DNA of 16,589 nucleotides from Kangiella sp. (GCA_002733465.1 NVVT01000011.1:36106-52694), one strand, 5' to 3'; shown: positions 7,049-14,867, counted from the stretch's first letter. The notes: generated from the letters alone by a model not told the origin. Translations and numbers: made by a program.

Positions 7049-7064
7049 CTGTATAGGTATACAG
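7049..7064 (+). promoter_or_regulatory. LexA (SOS) box upstream of the EEP-GGDEF-YyaL-like cluster
   Basis: CTGTATAGGTATACAG is a perfect 7+7 palindrome with a 2-bp centre. It fits the established gammaproteobacterial LexA box CTGT-N8-ACAG and matches the E. coli consensus core (CTG, ten alternating T/A, CAG) at 14 of 16 positions, differing only in the central GG. It lies just downstream of a -10-like TATAAT (7034-7039), covering the expected transcription start, and ends 20 bp before the TTG start codon, a position that would allow repression by LexA. Confidence 0.75.
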
Positions 7065-7084
7065 GTTCCAACAAGGAGTATTGA

Positions 7085-7909
7085 TTGAGTACTGAAGTAA
7101 TACAACAAAAGCAACGTCTCAGTTTATTAAGTTATAACCTACAAGTCGGCATCAATAGTAGCCGTTATAGTGATTATCTTACCCAAAGTTGGCGCCATTT
7201 ATTACCCGACTCAAAACGAAATGAAAATCTATCTCGCGTTGCAGACTGGTTATCTGAGTATGATGTGGTTGCACTTCAAGAAGTTGATGCCGGTAGCTTA
7301 CGTTCTCAATATATTAATCAAATAGAGTTTTTGGCTCATAAAGGCGGATTTCCACACTTTCATCAACAACAAAATAGAAATTTTGCTGGGTTAACCGCTC
7401 ACGCAAACGGAGTCCTTACCAAATATCAATCGACGCAAGTGACGTTACATAAACTACCCGGTAGAATCTCTGGACGGGGTGCTCTTGAAATCAACATCGA
7501 ATCAAAAGGCAGTGCAATTAAAATTATTTCAGCTCATTTGGCTTTGGGGCAACGAGCTAGAAGGTCTCAATTGGAATATATTGCCAATCTAGTTAAAAAT
7601 ACCGAGCATTTTGTTATTATGGGCGATATGAATTGCAACAAAGACACTGTATTAGATGTCTTCAAAAGTGCTAAAATTAAAGTAAGAAGAAATCCCTTGA
7701 TTTCACCGACTTATCCCAGATGGAAACCAAAATATTGTTATGATCAAATATGGATCAGTGAAAATTTAGAAATTATAAAAAGCCGTGTACTGAACCTTGG
7801 TGTTTCAGATCACTTGCCAATAATGATGGAAATAGAAATCCCAGAAACGAATAATGCGCAAAAATATATCCCTGTTAAGCAAAATTTATCAAAACAAATC
7901 AACTCATAA
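7085..7909 (+). CDS. Endonuclease/exonuclease/phosphatase (EEP) family protein
   Basis: A metal-dependent phosphoesterase of the EEP (DNase I/ExoIII/sphingomyelinase) fold; the substrate cannot be read from the sequence. Core residues in order: N18 in SYNLQ, E66 in LQEVD (metal), H151 in SAHLALG, D181 and N183 in GDMNC, D220 in CYDQIW, and D242-H243 in SDHLP, so the catalytic set is complete. There is no signal peptide, so it is probably cytoplasmic. Length is 274 residues. The start is TTG, supported by a strong AAGGAG (7073-7078) at 6-nt spacing. It is the first gene behind the LexA box and is followed after 14 bp by the GGDEF gene, so it is likely the head of an SOS-linked operon. A DNA-processing role fits the context but is inference; a phosphatase role is possible. 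Confidence 0.88.
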   Translation: MSTEVIQQKQRLSLLSYNLQVGINSSRYSDYLTQSWRHLLPDSKRNENLSRVADWLSEYDVVALQEVDAGSLRSQYINQIEFLAHKGGFPHFHQQQNRNFAGLTAHANGVLTKYQSTQVTLHKLPGRISGRGALEINIESKGSAIKIISAHLALGQRARRSQLEYIANLVKNTEHFVIMGDMNCNKDTVLDVFKSAKIKVRRNPLISPTYPRWKPKYCYDQIWISENLEIIKSRVLNLGVSDHLPIMMEIEIPETNNAQKYIPVKQNLSKQINS

Positions 7910-7923
7910 CTAGAAAAGAAAAT

Positions 7924-9597
7924 ATGGAATCAGATAATCAAGATTTTGAAAAATACTGCGCTGAATTAAAGCGCCATTTGTCACGATTAAGTTTTGTTGG
8001 AATGGGGCTTTCAGATGATCTCGACTCATCTTTGGCTAAACTTAGGGTTTTGATAAAAAAGGATGCTCCTCAAAAAGATTTAAAAGCAAAAATCAATGAT
8101 ATTAGTAAAGTGTTGCGTAACTTAGACGATGAACCACAAAGTTCACCATCACCATCATCAACGCCTACTGGAAATATTGATCTGATTGAGATATTAACCC
8201 AGCAAAAATTACCAATACGGTTAAAGTCTAATTTAACCAATGCTAATAAACAATCAAAAAATAAAGATGCCAACAGCATCATGGTCTCCATAGCAAAAGA
8301 GATCAAAAAATATATTGATGATCTTGAATCTCTCGCAAAAGAACAAGACAATAGCGATTCATCAGATGAAAATAAACCGGGATTCTTTAGTTCTCTATTT
8401 TCTAAAATAGGATCTGACAAACCAAAAGATGAATCAGATGATTCGCTAGATTCTGATTTCGAATCAAAGTCTTCTACTCCAAAGACTCAAAAGATAGCTT
8501 TGGATAATGGCAAAAAGGATTTAGCACAAAACCTATTACCCGCGGATATAAAAAACTCACTGCAACATTTAGTTGAACAACTAGCCGGCATGGATGGCTA
8601 TAAGGAAATTGCGGGGTTATTAGAAACTGAAATTAATAAAATCCAAACAATATCTCAACTCTCTTCCATTTTGGAACTAATTGCCAGTGCCTTTATAGAG
8701 ATCTCCGATCAAGAACATATGCAGTTCGAATCATTTCTTAAATCACTAAATAAACGAATAGTCAGAGTGAATAGCTTTATTAGTAAAACGTTAGAATTTA
8801 GTCAAGGTAACGAACAGGATACAAAACAGTTAAACCTTGATCTGTCCCAAGATATTTTTTCCATTAAGGAATCATTATCGGATTCAAAAGATTTAGCCGA
8901 GGCAGAAGATAAAATCGTAATCAGAATGGATAAAATGCTTTCACAGATAAATCAATTCTGCTCCAAACAACAATCTCAAAGTAGTGAATTAATTTCACAA
9001 GTGGCAAAATTAAAAGAGCAAATGGTTGCAACAGAAGATGAAGCAACGCGCTTGAAAGATGATTTAGCAGAACAACGAGTCAGAGCCCAGACAGATCAAC
9101 TCACTAATCTACCAAACCGATATGCCTATAACGAGCGATTAACCCAGGAATATAATCGTTGGCGACGATATCGTAATTCATTGACGCTGGTTATAGGTGA
9201 TATTGATTTATTTAAAGCGGTCAATGATACCCATGGACACGCTTTTGGTGATTTAGTTTTGAAAAAAATATCCACTTGTTTGCACGCACAAATAAGAGAG
9301 TCTGATTTTGTTGCACGTTTTGGTGGCGAAGAGTTTGTGATTTTACTCCCTGAAACGTCCTTGATTGATGCTACCCGAGCAATGAATAAAATGCGCCAAT
9401 CCATTAGTAAGATTAATCTTGAAAATAATGGCGAAAAAATTGAGGTCACAATGTCTTTTGGTATTTCTGAATTTACTAATGATGATACCACTAAGTCCGT
9501 TTTTGAAAGAGCTGATAGTGCGCTTTATCGCGCAAAGGAAAAAGGGCGAAATAGAGTTTGCTGTCAAAGAGCACCATCTAAAACAGACGAAGACTAG
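7924..9597 (+). CDS. Soluble diguanylate cyclase (GGDEF) with long unrecognised N-terminal region
   Basis: Makes cyclic di-GMP from two GTP. The GGDEF domain occupies about residues 390-550: it begins TDQLTNLPNR, holds GDIDLFKAVND, the signature GGEEF at 467-471, and ends YRAKEKGRNRV. An RESD at 458-461, five residues before the signature, is a canonical inhibitory I-site, so product feedback inhibition is expected. The first 390 residues have no membrane segment or recognised sensor. They show two helical blocks (about 5-60 and 200-300), a low-complexity acidic Ser/Lys/Asp stretch (about 140-190), and a coiled coil (about 335-390) leading into the catalytic domain. The gene lies 14 bp after the EEP gene and 5 bp before the next, so all three are probably one transcript. 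Confidence 0.93.
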   Translation: MESDNQDFEKYCAELKRHLSRLSFVGMGLSDDLDSSLAKLRVLIKKDAPQKDLKAKINDISKVLRNLDDEPQSSPSPSSTPTGNIDLIEILTQQKLPIRLKSNLTNANKQSKNKDANSIMVSIAKEIKKYIDDLESLAKEQDNSDSSDENKPGFFSSLFSKIGSDKPKDESDDSLDSDFESKSSTPKTQKIALDNGKKDLAQNLLPADIKNSLQHLVEQLAGMDGYKEIAGLLETEINKIQTISQLSSILELIASAFIEISDQEHMQFESFLKSLNKRIVRVNSFISKTLEFSQGNEQDTKQLNLDLSQDIFSIKESLSDSKDLAEAEDKIVIRMDKMLSQINQFCSKQQSQSSELISQVAKLKEQMVATEDEATRLKDDLAEQRVRAQTDQLTNLPNRYAYNERLTQEYNRWRRYRNSLTLVIGDIDLFKAVNDTHGHAFGDLVLKKISTCLHAQIRESDFVARFGGEEFVILLPETSLIDATRAMNKMRQSISKINLENNGEKIEVTMSFGISEFTNDDTTKSVFERADSALYRAKEKGRNRVCCQRAPSKTDED

Positions 9598-9602
9598 CGA
9601 TA

Positions 9603-10796
9603 ATGGCAACGCCAGTAACATGCGATCTCGTTAGTCGCTATTCATCACCTGATCATTGGTCGTCTACGCAAGAGATACTAAAAGAGCTAACTAAAATAGC
9701 TAACCAGTCAATCACAGCATCACTTGATGAAAAAGAAACACTGTTTGAACAATTCCTTAATACTATTTACTCTGGTTATTTCGACGAACTAACTGGCGGT
9801 TTGATTTCGAATAAAGACTCTAACAACCTTTACTATAAACCAACTTCAATTAACCTTTCACTTTGCCGACTACTATTAGCATCCGATCAAGTGTTTTATC
9901 ATGGTGAATTTAGATTGGTCGCCAATAAAATATTGTTAAACCTCGCCTCCTCTATAACAAGTGCCTCAAACAAACAATTAGAATATGAGAGTTATTTTGA
10001 TATTGAAGAATTGTACTGTAGTTTTAATTCTAAGACGTTAACATCAATTCTTGAAAAAAGTGAATTAGCTCTATTTAAAGCTTTAAGTAACAACAAACTA
10101 ATCAGCAATCAGTTAATTTATACCAAATGCTGTTCATTAAAAGATGCTTCAACAAAAATTAATATGCATTATAAAGAAGCACAAATTCTTGAGTATTCGA
10201 TCAATGAAAAACTGAACAAATATACTAACACCTTAAGCAAATCGAAAATATTCTCCAAAATTGAATTAGACGACACTTTCCAAATAAACTCTGAATTTAT
10301 AGAAGTAATCAGTGAATCGTGGTCCTCAAACAAAAATATAATTCAAAGGAATCTCGCAGAAAGTATTTTCACCACCTTAGAAGCAGAATTAAATAGAAAT
10401 GATAAAGCCGGTCAATTTTATCACGGAGATTTACTAAATTTGATTTGTGCAGGGATAAGCTTACTGACGATAGCTTTTGACCAGCGACTATTGAATAGAA
10501 TATTCGATTTGATTAAAAAAAGTAACTCTATCAACACCAATGAAAATAATCCGTTAGATTCTAGAGAAAAAACAAACTACCAAAAGGACTTTATTATTAC
10601 CTTTCTAAAGTCTCTACCCTCGCAATTTGACATACCCGAAGAATTATTGAAATTTACAGTAGACAAACTCCATTCAAATAGTAGTTTTAATCTAGTATTT
10701 ATTGATAAGCATTCTATCGATTGTGATCAACAAGTTACTTTTTTGAATTCCAAATTTAATGCTTTTCAAAAAATATTCATTTATGAATCAATTTAA
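9603..10796 (+). CDS. Divergent YyaL/DUF255-like six-hairpin domain protein, thioredoxin domain missing
   Basis: No strong family signature, but the motif order follows the C-terminal six-hairpin region of YyaL/SSP411 (DUF255) proteins. FDELTGGL near residues 60-67 stands where those have YDQLGGGF. A helix ending in SINLSLCRLLLASDQVF sits where they have the PHFEKMLYD helix. EELYCSFNSKTLTSIL sits where they have FYVWTPEE. Later come DDTFQINSEFIEVISES (their DDKVLTSWNGLMIAALA) and YHGDLLNLICAGISLL (their LEDYAFLIEGLLAL). Conserved residues such as HFEK, the Trp of SWNG and DADSEG are absent, as is the N-terminal thioredoxin domain, so it would be catalytically altered or inactive. Length 397, against about 650-700 for full YyaL. 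It starts 5 bp after the diguanylate cyclase stop with only a weak ribosome binding site, implying translational coupling. The gene is certain, the relationship moderately so. Confidence 0.6.
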   Translation: MATPVTCDLVSRYSSPDHWSSTQEILKELTKIANQSITASLDEKETLFEQFLNTIYSGYFDELTGGLISNKDSNNLYYKPTSINLSLCRLLLASDQVFYHGEFRLVANKILLNLASSITSASNKQLEYESYFDIEELYCSFNSKTLTSILEKSELALFKALSNNKLISNQLIYTKCCSLKDASTKINMHYKEAQILEYSINEKLNKYTNTLSKSKIFSKIELDDTFQINSEFIEVISESWSSNKNIIQRNLAESIFTTLEAELNRNDKAGQFYHGDLLNLICAGISLLTIAFDQRLLNRIFDLIKKSNSINTNENNPLDSREKTNYQKDFIITFLKSLPSQFDIPEELLKFTVDKLHSNSSFNLVFIDKHSIDCDQQVTFLNSKFNAFQKIFIYESI

Positions 10797-10967
10797 GCTC
10801 TTTTAATAACTTACATTAAGATATCATCCATTCACCATGATGCTAATAACTTTCAATTGGATGAACATCAGAAGCTTAGGTTAGTCGCTAAAATGGGGGT
10901 TTAAGGTTTTCATTTGTAGCTAAAAGCAGTATGCTCAGAGAATTAGTCGCCATTGGACACCTTTTAT

Positions 10968-12263
10968 ATGAAAAACTTAAGACTTGTTATTTTACTGATA
11001 GTGATTGCTTCCCCGACTCATCTAATCAATGCAAACAATAATCTACAGCCTTTAATTGATAAAGTGGAACCTAAAGTCATTAAATGGCGTCGACATTTTC
11101 ATGAACACCCTGAACTATCCAATAGAGAATTCAACACAGCCAAGGTAATCGCTAAACATTTGCGTAGTTTAGGCATGGAAGTACAAACGGGAATTGCTCA
11201 TACCGGAGTCGTCGCGATACTCAAAGGTGGATTGCCCGGGAAAGTCGTTGCTTTAAGAGCTGATATTGATGCCCTACCCGTTATAGAAACATCAAAACTA
11301 CCATTTGCATCAAAAGTTAAGTCTACCTATGCAGGTCAGGATGTTGGCGTTATGCATGCATGCGGACATGATGCTCATATTGCTATATTAATGGGCGTGG
11401 CAGAAGTATTAAGCAAAGTTAAAGATAAAATACCCGGCACAGTTAAATTTATTTTCCAACCTGCTGAAGAAGGTGTTCCAGAAGGCGAAGAAGGCGGTGC
11501 TGAAATGATGGTTAAACAAGGTGTTTTGAAATCACCAGATGTTGATGCTATTTTCGGTTTACATATTAGTTCTAAAACGCCAGTCGGCACCATAGGTTAT
11601 CGTCCGGGCGGAATCATGGCAAGTGTAGATGATTTTAGAATTCGCGTGCTTGGTAAGCAAGTCCATGGCTCAACGCCGTGGAACGGAGTCGATCCAATTG
11701 TCGTTTCTGCACAAATCATCAACAGCTTGCAGACAATAGTCTCGCGCCAAATGCCTTTAACTAAACAAGCTGCCGTTGTTACTATTGGCAGTATTCATGG
11801 TGGCGTTCGCTCTAACATTATTCCATCAGAAGTAGAAATGATTGGTACCATTCGCGCCCTGGACACTCAAATGCGTAAAGATCTCCATGCAAAAATTCGT
11901 AAAATTGCCACCCATGTCGCAGCCAGTATGGATGCAACGGTTGAAGTCACTATTCCTGTAGCAAGCTCTTACCCAGTCACTTATAATACACCTAAGCTAG
12001 TGACACAAATGCTACCCACCATGGAAAGACTTGCGGGCGAAAATAACGTTAATTTGATAGATGCGGTAACTGGCGCTGAAGATTTTGCATTCTTTGCTCA
12101 AGAAGTCCCTGGTTTCTATTTCTTTTTGGGTGGAAAGTCCAAAGGTGTTTCAATCAAGGATGCACCTTCTCACCATACGCCTGAATTTTATATAGATGAA
12201 AGCGGTATGAAATTGGGTGTAGAAACCTTGAGTAATATGGCGCTAGATTATTTAAAACAATAA
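10968..12263 (+). CDS. Exported M20-family metallopeptidase/amidohydrolase
   Basis: Cleaves N-acyl amino acids or related amides (AmaA/hippurate hydrolase/ILR1-like group of M20D). The ATG at 10968 is preferred because it opens directly onto a signal peptide (MKNLRLVILLIVIAS, cleavage near residue 20-23); the in-frame TTG at 10953 would only add five residues. Catalytic landmarks in the 431-residue form: RRHFHEHPELS near 41-51, ALRADIDALP with metal-region Asp near 94-103, HACGHDAH at 130-137 supplying Cys and His metal ligands, QPAEEG near 164-169 with the catalytic and ligand Glu, GLHISS near 197-202, and a final HHTPEFYID. An exchange domain sits between. It is probably periplasmic and participates in peptide or acyl-amino-acid scavenging. 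coaD follows after 47 bp on the same strand. Confidence 0.9.
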   Translation: MKNLRLVILLIVIASPTHLINANNNLQPLIDKVEPKVIKWRRHFHEHPELSNREFNTAKVIAKHLRSLGMEVQTGIAHTGVVAILKGGLPGKVVALRADIDALPVIETSKLPFASKVKSTYAGQDVGVMHACGHDAHIAILMGVAEVLSKVKDKIPGTVKFIFQPAEEGVPEGEEGGAEMMVKQGVLKSPDVDAIFGLHISSKTPVGTIGYRPGGIMASVDDFRIRVLGKQVHGSTPWNGVDPIVVSAQIINSLQTIVSRQMPLTKQAAVVTIGSIHGGVRSNIIPSEVEMIGTIRALDTQMRKDLHAKIRKIATHVAASMDATVEVTIPVASSYPVTYNTPKLVTQMLPTMERLAGENNVNLIDAVTGAEDFAFFAQEVPGFYFFLGGKSKGVSIKDAPSHHTPEFYIDESGMKLGVETLSNMALDYLKQ

Positions 12264-12310
12264 TTTTCGCTAACAGATTTTAAGCAAGCAAATTTAAGAG
12301 AAACTGAGCG

Positions 12311-12793
12311 ATGCCAAAAATTGTTATTTATCCAGGAACATTTGATCCAATTACTAATGGTCATGTTGATCTGATAGAAAGAGCAGCAAGACTTTTTGAT
12401 AAAATTATTGTCGCCGTCGCTATGAGTGAAGGAAAAAGCCCTCTTTTTGATGTAGATAAACGAGTATCTATTGTAGAAGAAGTCGTTGCTCCAATGAAAA
12501 ACGTCGAAGTTGTTGGATTTAAAGGGTTGTTAGTTGACTTTGCCAAAGAACATAATGCCAATGCACTATTGCGGGGGTTACGAGCGGTTTCTGATTTTGA
12601 GTATGAATTTCAACTGGCCAATATGAATAGACGATTATCGCCTGATCTGGAGAGTTTATTCTTAACGCCTGCTGAGCAGTTTTCTTTTATTTCTTCTACC
12701 TTGGTTAGAGAAATCGCTACACTCAGCGGCGACGTTTCTCAATTTGTTCCAGAAGCTGTACAACGCGCACTGGCAGAAAAATTTAACCGCTAA
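12311..12793 (+). CDS. coaD: Phosphopantetheine adenylyltransferase
   Basis: Transfers AMP from ATP to 4'-phosphopantetheine, the penultimate step of coenzyme A synthesis, in the cytoplasm. At 160 residues it is practically the length of E. coli CoaD. Nucleotidyltransferase motifs are all present: YPGTFDPITNGH at 7-18 with the TxGH His18, RGLRAVSDFEYE at 88-99, and ISSTLVRE at 127-134 (the ISSTxxR motif). It has an AGAGA-like ribosome binding site and follows the M20 peptidase by 47 bp, with the truncated globin 36 bp downstream. The three may share a transcript, though coaD is usually independently expressed. Confidence 0.96.
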   Translation: MPKIVIYPGTFDPITNGHVDLIERAARLFDKIIVAVAMSEGKSPLFDVDKRVSIVEEVVAPMKNVEVVGFKGLLVDFAKEHNANALLRGLRAVSDFEYEFQLANMNRRLSPDLESLFLTPAEQFSFISSTLVREIATLSGDVSQFVPEAVQRALAEKFNR

Positions 12794-12829
12794 AATGACT
12801 GTCTAGAACTAACATTTAAGATCAATTCA

Positions 12830-13246
12830 ATGAATAATAAAACACGACCAATTGAATTTGGAAAACAAGACGCCTCTTATAATGCCGCTGGAAAAATTGA
12901 AGGCATTAGAAAACTAGTCGATTCTTTTTACCAGTATATGGATAGTTTAGAAGAAGCAAAAATCATTAGAGCAATGCATCCCAAAGATTTAACTGTTTCT
13001 AGCGACAAACTCGCCTGTTTTCTTTCTGGATGGTTGGGAGGTCCAAGACTCTATTCAGAAAAATATGGTTCGATTAGTATTCCAATGATACACAAACATT
13101 TATCAGTTGCGAGTAAAGAGCGAGATGCTTGGTTATTGTGCATGAAACATGCTGCGAATGATCAACCTTATCATGAGTCATTTAGGAAATATTTATTAGA
13201 ACAGTTATTTGTCCCTGCTGAGAGAATTCGGCAAGTGAGTAAATAA
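12830..13246 (+). CDS. Group II truncated hemoglobin
   Basis: A heme-binding 2-over-2 globin, cytoplasmic, usually linked to O2, NO or peroxide chemistry. The 138 residues hold the group II pattern: an N-terminal helix with SFYQYM, a CFLSGWLGGPRLY segment at 63-75, the proximal His at H90 in IHKHLSV, and ERDAWLLCM at 97-105 with the invariant Trp101 of the G helix that marks group II. The usual HGHPMLR run is altered to YGSISIPMIHKH, but the proximal His is retained. It follows coaD by 36 bp. Its TAA stop at 13244-13246 directly abuts the stop of the convergent GNAT gene, with no terminator between. Confidence 0.92.
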   Translation: MNNKTRPIEFGKQDASYNAAGKIEGIRKLVDSFYQYMDSLEEAKIIRAMHPKDLTVSSDKLACFLSGWLGGPRLYSEKYGSISIPMIHKHLSVASKERDAWLLCMKHAANDQPYHESFRKYLLEQLFVPAERIRQVSK

Positions 13247-13711
13247 CTATTTAATATCCTTTCGCATTTCAATGATCTCTTTTCCAAAGCCTATTTTTTC
13301 ATACGCTCTAATCCCTGATTCATTTTGAGAAAACACCGTTAATTTTAAAACCGTCGCTCCTTTTTCACGGCTCCAAACAGTTAGCTGATCAATAAGCTTT
13401 CCATTTATTCCTTTTCCTCTGTAATCAGGCGATACAAACATAAAGCCAAGAAAAGAATGAAATTTATGGGTGAGGTAATTTGAAGACTTTTTTAACTTCG
13501 CGTAACCGGACGCAACTAACTTGCCATCAACTTCTGCGACTAATACTTCACTATCGTCATTTTTAATTAGTTCTTTTAAGTCATAATAATTGAAATGTTC
13601 AGTCATCATATCTGGAACCATTGGACGTTCGTATTCTATGATTCCTTGCTCAAAATCTAACAGAATGTCGAGTTCTTCTAAATTTGCTTGTCTTATTATT
13701 AGCTTATGCAT
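13247..13711 (-). CDS. GNAT-family N-acetyltransferase
   Basis: A small acetyl-CoA dependent acetyltransferase of unknown substrate. The acetyl-CoA pyrophosphate motif YRGKGINGKLI (Q/RxxGxG/A type) follows a strand ending FMFVSPD, and the late motif B reads ESGIRAYEKIGFG, all typical of GNAT. The start used is the ATG at 13711 (154 residues), whose product begins MHKLIIRQA like many GNAT proteins. An in-frame ATG at 13726 is also possible, with AGGTG very close to it. The gene begins 28 bp after the VapC stop on the same strand (13 bp from the earlier ATG), so it may be read through from the vapBC promoter. GNAT enzymes can be toxins (AtaT/TacT type), but no RHH antitoxin lies directly before this one and its length suits general GNATs. 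Confidence 0.88.
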   Translation of the reverse strand: MHKLIIRQANLEELDILLDFEQGIIEYERPMVPDMMTEHFNYYDLKELIKNDDSEVLVAEVDGKLVASGYAKLKKSSNYLTHKFHSFLGFMFVSPDYRGKGINGKLIDQLTVWSREKGATVLKLTVFSQNESGIRAYEKIGFGKEIIEMRKDIK

Positions 13712-13739
13712 TCTCTTACCATTCACCTAGGAGCTTGTC

Positions 13740-14132
13740 CTAGAACCAGTCAACTATTTTTAACCCTTCAATACGATTGAATTCTTTTACGTTATGAGTC
13801 ACTAAAGTTGCGTTATTAGATAACGCCGTTCCTGCAATTAAACAGTCTAAAGGGCCTATTGGTGTTCCCTTACTTTCTAAATAGGCTCTTATTTTTGCGG
13901 ACTCATCGGCTTCTTTAGATGTAAAGTCCAATATTTTTACCAAAGACGTCAACTCATTTAGTTGAGATATTCTTTTTTGAGGCGAATTTGACTTAGCGAT
14001 CCCTACGCCTAATTCAAACATTACAATAGATGGTATCGCTAACTCACTAGGCGAATATTTCAATAAGTTTTTACTAACATTTCCGGAATTTTTAAAATAG
14101 TAGATTAATGTATTGGTATCTAATGCGAACAT
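13740..14132 (-). CDS. vapC: VapC-type PIN-domain ribonuclease toxin
   Basis: The toxin of a type II system; VapC enzymes cleave tRNA or rRNA. The 130 residues contain the PIN acidic set: D5 in MFALDTN, E40 in IVMFELG, D96 in PLDCLIAGTA, and N114 in THNVKEF, the fourth position often Asp or Asn. The length is normal, so the toxin looks intact. Its ATG at 14132-14130 overlaps the vapB stop by one base (TAATG), which implies translational coupling. GNAT follows. VapC is translated from the vapBC promoter at 14433-14405. Confidence 0.93.
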   Translation of the reverse strand: MFALDTNTLIYYFKNSGNVSKNLLKYSPSELAIPSIVMFELGVGIAKSNSPQKRISQLNELTSLVKILDFTSKEADESAKIRAYLESKGTPIGPLDCLIAGTALSNNATLVTHNVKEFNRIEGLKIVDWF

Positions 14133-14362
14133 TAAAATGACTCGCGCGGAGCATCTTCGCCAAAACCTTTTCTTAAGACCTCGGCATCCGGCATATCAGC
14201 CCAACTTCCTGCAAGATCCTTTACAGAATCAGGCCACTGCGAAGAGACTCTATTTCTAATTAAGTTCGAAACCCATTTACTTTGAGATAGTGATGACTCT
14301 TTCGCCGCAATCTTCATTTTATCAACCACATCATCTTCTAGATATATTGTAACCTGCGCCAT
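14132..14362 (-). CDS. vapB: VapB-type ribbon-helix-helix antitoxin
   Basis: The antitoxin partner of VapC, binding it and the promoter. The start is the ATG at 14362, giving 76 residues, preceded by GGAG at 6-nt spacing; an in-frame TTG four codons upstream has no ribosome binding site of its own. Residues 1-45 form a CopG-like ribbon-helix-helix: strand AQVTIYLEDD, helix VVDKMKIAAKES, turn LSQSKWVSNLI and helix end. The C-terminal half (SSQWPDSVKDLAGSWADMPDAEVLRKG) is the flexible toxin-neutralising tail, ending APRESF. The stop overlaps the vapC start. Autoregulation through the operator at 14391-14402 is expected. Confidence 0.92.
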   Translation of the reverse strand: MAQVTIYLEDDVVDKMKIAAKESSLSQSKWVSNLIRNRVSSQWPDSVKDLAGSWADMPDAEVLRKGFGEDAPRESF

Positions 14363-14390
14363 AATATTCTCCAATTATAAATACTAGCAA

Positions 14391-14433
14391 CACATATATG
14401 TGCAATTATATGTCATCTGTCACTATTTATCAA
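14391..14433 (-). promoter_or_regulatory. vapBC promoter with palindromic operator
   Basis: On the minus strand TTGATA (14433-14428, 5/6 to consensus) and TATAAT (14410-14405, perfect) are 17 bp apart, an excellent sigma-70 promoter. Directly after the -10, at the expected transcription start, lies the perfect 12-bp palindrome CACATATATGTG (14391-14402). This is the expected place and form for an operator bound by the VapB ribbon-helix-helix, allowing autorepression. Confidence 0.8.
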
Positions 14434-14543
14434 AATATGTACAAAGTGCTCATCTATCGCTTGGGAATAAAAATTAATTTGCAAAAGCTAACATTATTAG
14501 GAGAGCCATTTTAAATGACTGAATTCGGCATCGTCAAATTACC

Positions 14544-14762
14544 TTACTCATCTATTTTTGGTTGCATACGTCCATGCTTCATAAAATCATCGGGAAATTT
14601 TTCAAGAGAATTTAATAAAGAATCCCAATTTGAAGCTAGTTCTTCTAATTCGGCTTTATTACCATCAAGACTAGCTCTAACCTCATCATCGACCAGTCGA
14701 GAGGCTTTTGGCAAACAAACAGTTTGTGATAGAACAGCATTGGATAATTTTTCTTTGTCCAT
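14544..14762 (-). CDS. Orphan VapB/VagC-type (AbrB/MazE-like) antitoxin, possibly decayed
   Basis: The start used is the ATG at 14762 (72 residues). The sequence follows the swapped-hairpin AbrB-type antitoxin order: an MDKEKL beginning where such proteins have M-KAKLF-NG, SQTVCLPK where the canonical form is SQAVRLPK, then DEVRASLDG, and a C-terminal tail WDSLL....FPDDFM...R.QP typical of VagC/VapB antitoxins that contact VapC. The protein stops at PKIDE, slightly short of the usual end, and no cognate PIN toxin lies downstream: 181 bp separates it from vapB of the intact pair. It differs in fold from that neighbouring RHH antitoxin. It may be a remnant, or an anti-addiction antitoxin. An upstream in-frame start at 14804 is less likely. 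Confidence 0.65.
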   Translation of the reverse strand: MDKEKLSNAVLSQTVCLPKASRLVDDEVRASLDGNKAELEELASNWDSLLNSLEKFPDDFMKHGRMQPKIDE

Positions 14763-14867
14763 AAGAATTTGACCCTCGATAAATGCACACCTATAATATA
14801 TCAAATTACGTCGATAAATAGAGAAACAATAAGGCTTTGATTACTATTTTGCTTTTGAGAGTATATT

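Noticed and set aside
13247..13711. GNAT as an AtaT/TacT-type toxin linked to the RHH antitoxin
   Set aside because: The RHH antitoxin is coupled to VapC by a one-base overlap, which explains its partner. The GNAT sequence fits general GNAT enzymes.
14515..14772. 85-residue reading frame on the plus strand preceded by AGGAG
   Set aside because: It is antisense to the orphan antitoxin, whose product has recognisable family motifs; the AGGAG is also too far from the ATG.
13247..14804. Integron cassette array (small genes, toxin-antitoxin, GNAT)
   Set aside because: No attC-like sites with paired core motifs were found between the genes. The inverted repeat CTAGG/CCTAG at 13727-13743 is too short and overlaps the vapC stop.
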